A stretch of DNA of 64,000 nt. Source: Novosphingobium sp. PhB165 (GTDB lineage: Bacteria; Pseudomonadota; Alphaproteobacteria; Sphingomonadales; Sphingomonadaceae). The position numbers were made by a program, and so were the translations under genes. The stretch is taken from positions 62,001 to 126,000 of the forward strand of contig NZ_SLVB01000010.1 in assembly GCF_004341845.1 (NCBI RefSeq). The letters run 5' to 3'. This document shows positions 60,498 to 64,000 of the stretch, one piece after another. Numbering within the stretch: the stretch's first letter is position 1; each line of letters opens with the position of its first letter. The notes under the pieces were generated by a model. That model saw nothing but the letters and a program-made list of their open reading frames with translations, ran no database searches and was not told the DNA's origin.

Positions 60498-61643
60498 TCA
60501 CGCGCCCCAGATGGTTTCGGCGTAGCGCAGGAAATTCAGGCCGAGGATCTTGTCGATCCGCGTCTGCGAATAGCCCTTCGCCTCCAGCATCCGCGCAAGT
60601 TTGCGGAACTGGTCGGGGCCGCGCAAGTCGACCACGAAGGGATAGGTGTCAGGCCGTTCGCCTGCCGCGCTGATCCCGGCGGCGCGGCGCTCGGCGATCT
60701 CCTTGGCGAGTGCGGCCCGATAGGCGACGAGATCGTCGATCTGCGTCACCGTGCCGTCGGTGCCGATGCCCACGTGGTCCTCGCCGCACAAGTTCACGGC
60801 ATAGTCGATATGGCGTACCACGTCCTCGGCCGTCGCATGGCCGGAGAGGTTGAGGAACGGCATCGAGTAGATACCCACGAACCCGCCCCTTTCGGCCACC
60901 AGCCGCAGTTCTGCGTCGGTCTTGTTGCGCGGCAAGTTGGTGACGGAGCGGCAGCCCGTGTGGTTGATCGAGATCGGCGCCTTGGAAATGCGCGCGGCCT
61001 CAAGGCAGGTCTGCTCGCCGCTGTGGGAGAGGTCGACCATGACTTTTGCCGCGTTCAGCCGCTCGACCACTTCGCGGCCGAAGGGCGTGAGCCCCCGATT
61101 TTCCGGGGCCATCGAGCCGTCGCCAAGCTGGTTTGCCGGGTTGTAGGTGAGCTGGATCACCTTGACGCCCAGGTTCGCGAAGATGTCCACGCGCGAAGCA
61201 TCATTGCCCATCATCGCGCCGTTCTGGAAGCCGTAGATGACCCCCACTTTGCCTTCCGCCTTGGCCTTGCGGATATCGGCGGCGGTCAGGATTTTCAGCA
61301 GGCGGTCGGGATGGGCACGCATGGCCGCATCGGTTTCTGCAATGGAGCGCACGCTGAATTCGAACGGGTCCTGCGGGCCCGAAACGTACCCGAGCGTGAC
61401 ATTGACGGCCGTAAGCCCCGAAGCGTGCGCCTCTTCCAACACGCGCGGGCTGAACAGGACCGCGTCGCCGCCTTCCGGACTGTTCGGGTCACCCAGACCA
61501 CCCAGCGCGTTGATGACGATGCGCCCCGCGACCGGATCGCTTCCCCCCACGGCGGCGGCCATGGCACGCGGGCCCAGTGCGGCACCGGCCATCGCGACCG
61601 AGCCCCCTGCGATCAATGCGCGCCGATCAATCTTCATCGTCAT
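60498..61643 (-). CDS. Tat-exported membrane dipeptidase (M19)
   Basis: This 381-residue M19 (renal dipeptidase-like) enzyme has a Tat signal I-D-R-R-A-L-I-A-G-G. Visible family motifs are V-D-L-S-H-S-G, N-H-T-G-C-R-S-V near residue 228 (metal His and substrate Arg) and G-I-G-T-D-G. The first His-x-Asp metal pair usual near the N-terminus is not obvious (I-N-A-L-G-G). The family cleaves dipeptides, including those with D-residues. The start lies inside the end of the upstream amidohydrolase gene (17-bp overlap; ATG 61637 possible). Confidence 0.88.
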   Translation of the reverse strand: MTMKIDRRALIAGGSVAMAGAALGPRAMAAAVGGSDPVAGRIVINALGGLGDPNSPEGGDAVLFSPRVLEEAHASGLTAVNVTLGYVSGPQDPFEFSVRSIAETDAAMRAHPDRLLKILTAADIRKAKAEGKVGVIYGFQNGAMMGNDASRVDIFANLGVKVIQLTYNPANQLGDGSMAPENRGLTPFGREVVERLNAAKVMVDLSHSGEQTCLEAARISKAPISINHTGCRSVTNLPRNKTDAELRLVAERGGFVGIYSMPFLNLSGHATAEDVVRHIDYAVNLCGEDHVGIGTDGTVTQIDDLVAYRAALAKEIAERRAAGISAAGERPDTYPFVVDLRGPDQFRKLARMLEAKGYSQTRIDKILGLNFLRYAETIWGA

Positions 61644-62997
61644 TCCCCATTTCCTCGACCGTCACCGGCCGGTAGTCGGCGCGGGCGAATTCCTTGCCGC
61701 GCTTCACTGTCATGGCGATGCTGCGCACATTGCCGATGTCCTTGACGGGATCGGCGGCAAGCACCACGAAATTGGCAAGCTTGCCCGCCGCGATGGAGCC
61801 GGTGTCCTTCGCCTGCCCGGCCGCTTCGGCGCCGACCAGCGTGGCGGCATGAATCACCGCCAGCGGCGGCATGCCGACATCGTGGGCAAGGAAGTCCAGC
61901 TCGTCATAGAGGGCGGGCCAGGGGCTGGCGACATCGGCCTCGAAATCCGTGCCTGCCGAAACCGGTACTCCGGCTTTCCATGCCTGCCGCACCAGCCGCG
62001 CGGTGGTCGCGCCGGTGCAGCGCAGCGGGCGGATCTCCGGGTGCGTCTTGCGCAGCTTGTCGTAGCGCACGAAAAGGCTGCCGGTGGCGTCCACAATGGT
62101 GCCCTTCGCCAGCATCGCCTTGTAGAGCCCGGCGATCACCGGATCGTCGCCCGTCTTCGCCAGCAGGCTCTCGTTGACCGGAGTGTGATCCTCGTAGGAA
62201 GCGAGCATGACCGGCTCGACCTGATAGGCGAGATAACAGGCATGGCTGACGACATCGACGCCCGCCGCGATCACGTCCGCCGGGCGTGTCGGGAACACCG
62301 CGCTGTGCGCCCAGACCAGCATGCCCTGCCGGTGTGCCTCGGCGGTCAGCTTGGCGATGAGGTCGGCCGGCAGGTCGGCATAGATCTTGATCGCGGCAGC
62401 GCCAGTGCCGCGCGCCAGCGTGATCGCCGTGGGAATGTCGGTGTTCTCGTCGATGGCCTGCGCCCAGGGGGCGGTGCCCGCCTTGTAGCCCATGCTCACC
62501 GCGCCGATGCGCGGGTCGTTGAAGAACGGCGGTCCGGCGGTGACGGCAGCGGCGCGGATATCGGGCCCCGGAATCTCGCCGACCAGCGTCTGGCGGGACA
62601 GTTCGCTGACCGAGCGCAAGTCGTCGGCCATGTCGCGGACCGTGGTGACGCCGCCGTAGAGCAGCCGCCGCAGCATCGCCTGAGCACGCTTCGGGTTGGG
62701 CGGAGTGGCCATGTGGACATGGGTGTCGATCAGGCCGGGGATCACCCAGCGCCCCGCGAGGTCCACGCTGCGCGCCTGCCCGGTGGGCAGCGAGCCATGC
62801 GGCCCCACCGCGACGATGCGCTCGCCTTCGACGAGGATGTCCTGCCCGGCGCGGGCCGGCGCGCCGGTCCCGTCGATCACGGTTGCGCCCGAATAGAGCA
62901 CGCGCTGCGGCGGTGCGTCGGCGGCTTTCGCACCGGCAGTTACAGCAAGGGCGGCCAGCCCGGCGAGGAGCGTGAATTTACGGAAACGTGCGACCAT
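61627..62997 (-). CDS. Exported amidohydrolase (prolidase/imidazolonepropionase-like, M38)
   Basis: This 456-residue exported amidohydrolase has a signal peptide ending A-K-A-A, I-P-G-L-I-D-T-H-V-H (metal pair near residue 92), I-K-I-Y with the likely carboxylated Lys, H-S and V-S-H-A-C metal His residues, and S-A-G-T-D-F with the catalytic Asp. It resembles Xaa-Pro/Xaa-Arg dipeptidases of the Sgx9260 type. First gene of the minus-strand amidohydrolase-dipeptidase-OCD operon. The upstream region contains TGCGCA followed by an A-rich stretch, also seen near other units of this locus. Confidence 0.9.
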   Translation of the reverse strand: MVARFRKFTLLAGLAALAVTAGAKAADAPPQRVLYSGATVIDGTGAPARAGQDILVEGERIVAVGPHGSLPTGQARSVDLAGRWVIPGLIDTHVHMATPPNPKRAQAMLRRLLYGGVTTVRDMADDLRSVSELSRQTLVGEIPGPDIRAAAVTAGPPFFNDPRIGAVSMGYKAGTAPWAQAIDENTDIPTAITLARGTGAAAIKIYADLPADLIAKLTAEAHRQGMLVWAHSAVFPTRPADVIAAGVDVVSHACYLAYQVEPVMLASYEDHTPVNESLLAKTGDDPVIAGLYKAMLAKGTIVDATGSLFVRYDKLRKTHPEIRPLRCTGATTARLVRQAWKAGVPVSAGTDFEADVASPWPALYDELDFLAHDVGMPPLAVIHAATLVGAEAAGQAKDTGSIAAGKLANFVVLAADPVKDIGNVRSIAMTVKRGKEFARADYRPVTVEEMGNDDED

Positions 62998-63160
62998 CCG
63001 CCGTCGCTAGGACAGGTTTGGCCGCCTTCGCAAGCGCCTCGCCGCAAGCGGGTGGGAAAATTCGAAAGTTTTTGCGCAGCGGTAGGCGGCCCGAGATTTC
63101 TCGACCGCCGCGCGAGGTTCGGCTAGGCCGGTGCGGGCCGCAACCGGAGGCGAATGAGGC

Positions 63161-64000
63161 ATGCGCGATTGCGACGATCAGGCCGAGACAATCGCCTTCC
63201 TTTCGCAAGCCCATAGCTACGGCCTCGACACGCCCGTCGAGCGGATCGATACCCACGCCGCAATCGTGTTCCTCGCCGGTGAGCGCGTCTACAAACTCAA
63301 GCGCGCGGTGCGCTTTCCCTATCTCGATTTCTCCACTCTCGCGCAGCGCCGCAAGGTCTGCGAGGCCGAACTCGCACTCAATCGTCGCACCGCGCCGGAT
63401 CTCTATCTCGCGGTCGAGCCAGTGGGCCGTCTGCCGGACGGTTCGCTTGCAATCGGGCTGGGCGAGCCGGTCGACTGGCTGGTGGTCATGTGCCGCTTCG
63501 CGCCCGAATGCCTGTTCGAAACGATGGCGCATCAGGGCCCGCTCGATCCGCTCCTGATCCGCGAACTGGCCGACGCCATCGCGGCTTTCCACCAGAGCGC
63601 GGAAGTCGTGACCGGGCCGGGCGCCGCACGGGTGCGCTCGGTAATCGAAGGCAATCGCACGAGCATGGCTGCGCTTCCCGATGGCCTGCTGCCTGCCGAG
63701 ACCTGCGACGACCTCTGCCGCCGCAGCCTTGCCGAACTGGACCGGATCGCGCCCTTGCTGGACCGCCGGGCCATGGACTGCCACGTGCGGCACTGCCACG
63801 GCGACTTGCACCTTGCGAATATCTGCCTGTGGAACGGACGGCCGACGCCGTTCGATTGCCTTGAATTCGATCCCGAACTGGCGACATCGGACGTGCTCTA
63901 CGATCTCGCCTTCGTGCTCATGGACCTGTGGCGCCGCGGCCTGCACGGCGAGGCGTCGCTGTTGTGCAATCGCTATTGCGACATGTCCGGCGAAAGCGAG
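63161..64000 (+). CDS. COG2187-type phosphotransferase, N-terminal part (runs off window)
   Basis: The 280 codons present are open to the right edge. The start at ATG 63161 is chosen because GGAGG lies 10 nt upstream; ATG 63154 is out of frame. The sequence is an aminoglycoside-phosphotransferase-like kinase: F-L-A-G-E-R-V-Y-K-L-K-R with the ATP-binding Lys, M-C-R-F hinge, catalytic H-G-D-L-H-L-A-N near residue 213 and D-C-L-E-F-D. Members of this group are often fused to a C-terminal AAA-type kinase domain, which would lie outside the window. The substrate is unknown; clinical resistance is not implied. Confidence 0.8.
   Translation, partial: MRDCDDQAETIAFLSQAHSYGLDTPVERIDTHAAIVFLAGERVYKLKRAVRFPYLDFSTLAQRRKVCEAELALNRRTAPDLYLAVEPVGRLPDGSLAIGLGEPVDWLVVMCRFAPECLFETMAHQGPLDPLLIRELADAIAAFHQSAEVVTGPGAARVRSVIEGNRTSMAALPDGLLPAETCDDLCRRSLAELDRIAPLLDRRAMDCHVRHCHGDLHLANICLWNGRPTPFDCLEFDPELATSDVLYDLAFVLMDLWRRGLHGEASLLCNRYCDMSGESE

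Noticed and set aside
63161-64000. Aminoglycoside-resistance kinase
   Set aside because: The sequence fits the chromosomal-type COG2187 phosphotransferase group, whose members are not established resistance genes.

Overview
The window looks like the replication and partition region of a large secondary replicon (megaplasmid or chromid) from a Sphingomonadaceae member, most likely Novosphingobium or a relative. The reasons are high GC content with GC-rich third codon positions, TonB-dependent receptors paired with periplasmic hydrolases, an RPA-type initiator (repA) next to parA-parB, and family-typical proteins such as DUF1214, S10 carboxypeptidases and CpaA. The genus is an inference from protein style. 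I saw no tRNA, rRNA, CRISPR array or complete insertion sequence.

Region 1 (1-10.1 kb, all on the minus strand) is a cell-surface block. It holds two tandem collagen-like lipoproteins (the first runs off the left edge), an orphan ParB-like protein, a short autotransporter barrel, a CpaA-type prepilin peptidase, a small 2-oxoglutarate/Fe(II) hydroxylase and a TpsB/FhaC-type secretion pore. A CTACGCAA-like element recurs upstream of most of these genes.

Region 2 (10.7-21.4 kb) is an ester or small-molecule scavenging block. It runs TonB receptor, alpha/beta hydrolase, then an unusual PEBP-carboxylesterase fusion, followed by a DUF1214 protein, a Tat-exported M28-like protein and a beta-lactamase-fold serine hydrolase.

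Region 3 (21.5-28.4 kb) is the replicon backbone. It holds a putative autoregulated DNA-binding protein, a 1.4 kb non-coding region with repeated GTTCCCGGAGTGTCGA iterons (candidate origin), repA, and parB and parA. Four copies of a perfect 16-bp palindrome GTTTCCCCGGGGAAAC (candidate parS) lie in and around repA.

Region 4 (28.9-41.5 kb) is catabolic. A minus-strand operon encodes a 2-hydroxyacid dehydrogenase, an RraA/CHA-aldolase-like protein, a luciferase-family monooxygenase, an FMN-dependent 2-hydroxyacid oxidase and a GntR regulator, with a divergent SMP-30 lactonase. After a self-contained nucleotidyltransferase gene with a striking promoter palindrome comes a plus-strand operon: LuxE-like acyl synthetase, LuxC-like acyl-CoA reductase, LysR and SDR, then a TetR gene behind its own operator.

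Region 5 (42.2-63.0 kb) is a large peptide-utilisation locus in several units. It holds an M61 peptidase, an Lrp/AsnC regulator, two ornithine-cyclodeaminase-family enzymes, two M38 amidohydrolases, an APC permease, three S10 carboxypeptidases, a class I/II aminotransferase, a TonB receptor, a Tat-exported class V aminotransferase-fold protein and a Tat-exported M19 dipeptidase. Together these would import peptides across the outer membrane, trim them in the periplasm, transport the products inward and catabolise the amino acids. The window ends inside a COG2187-type phosphotransferase gene.
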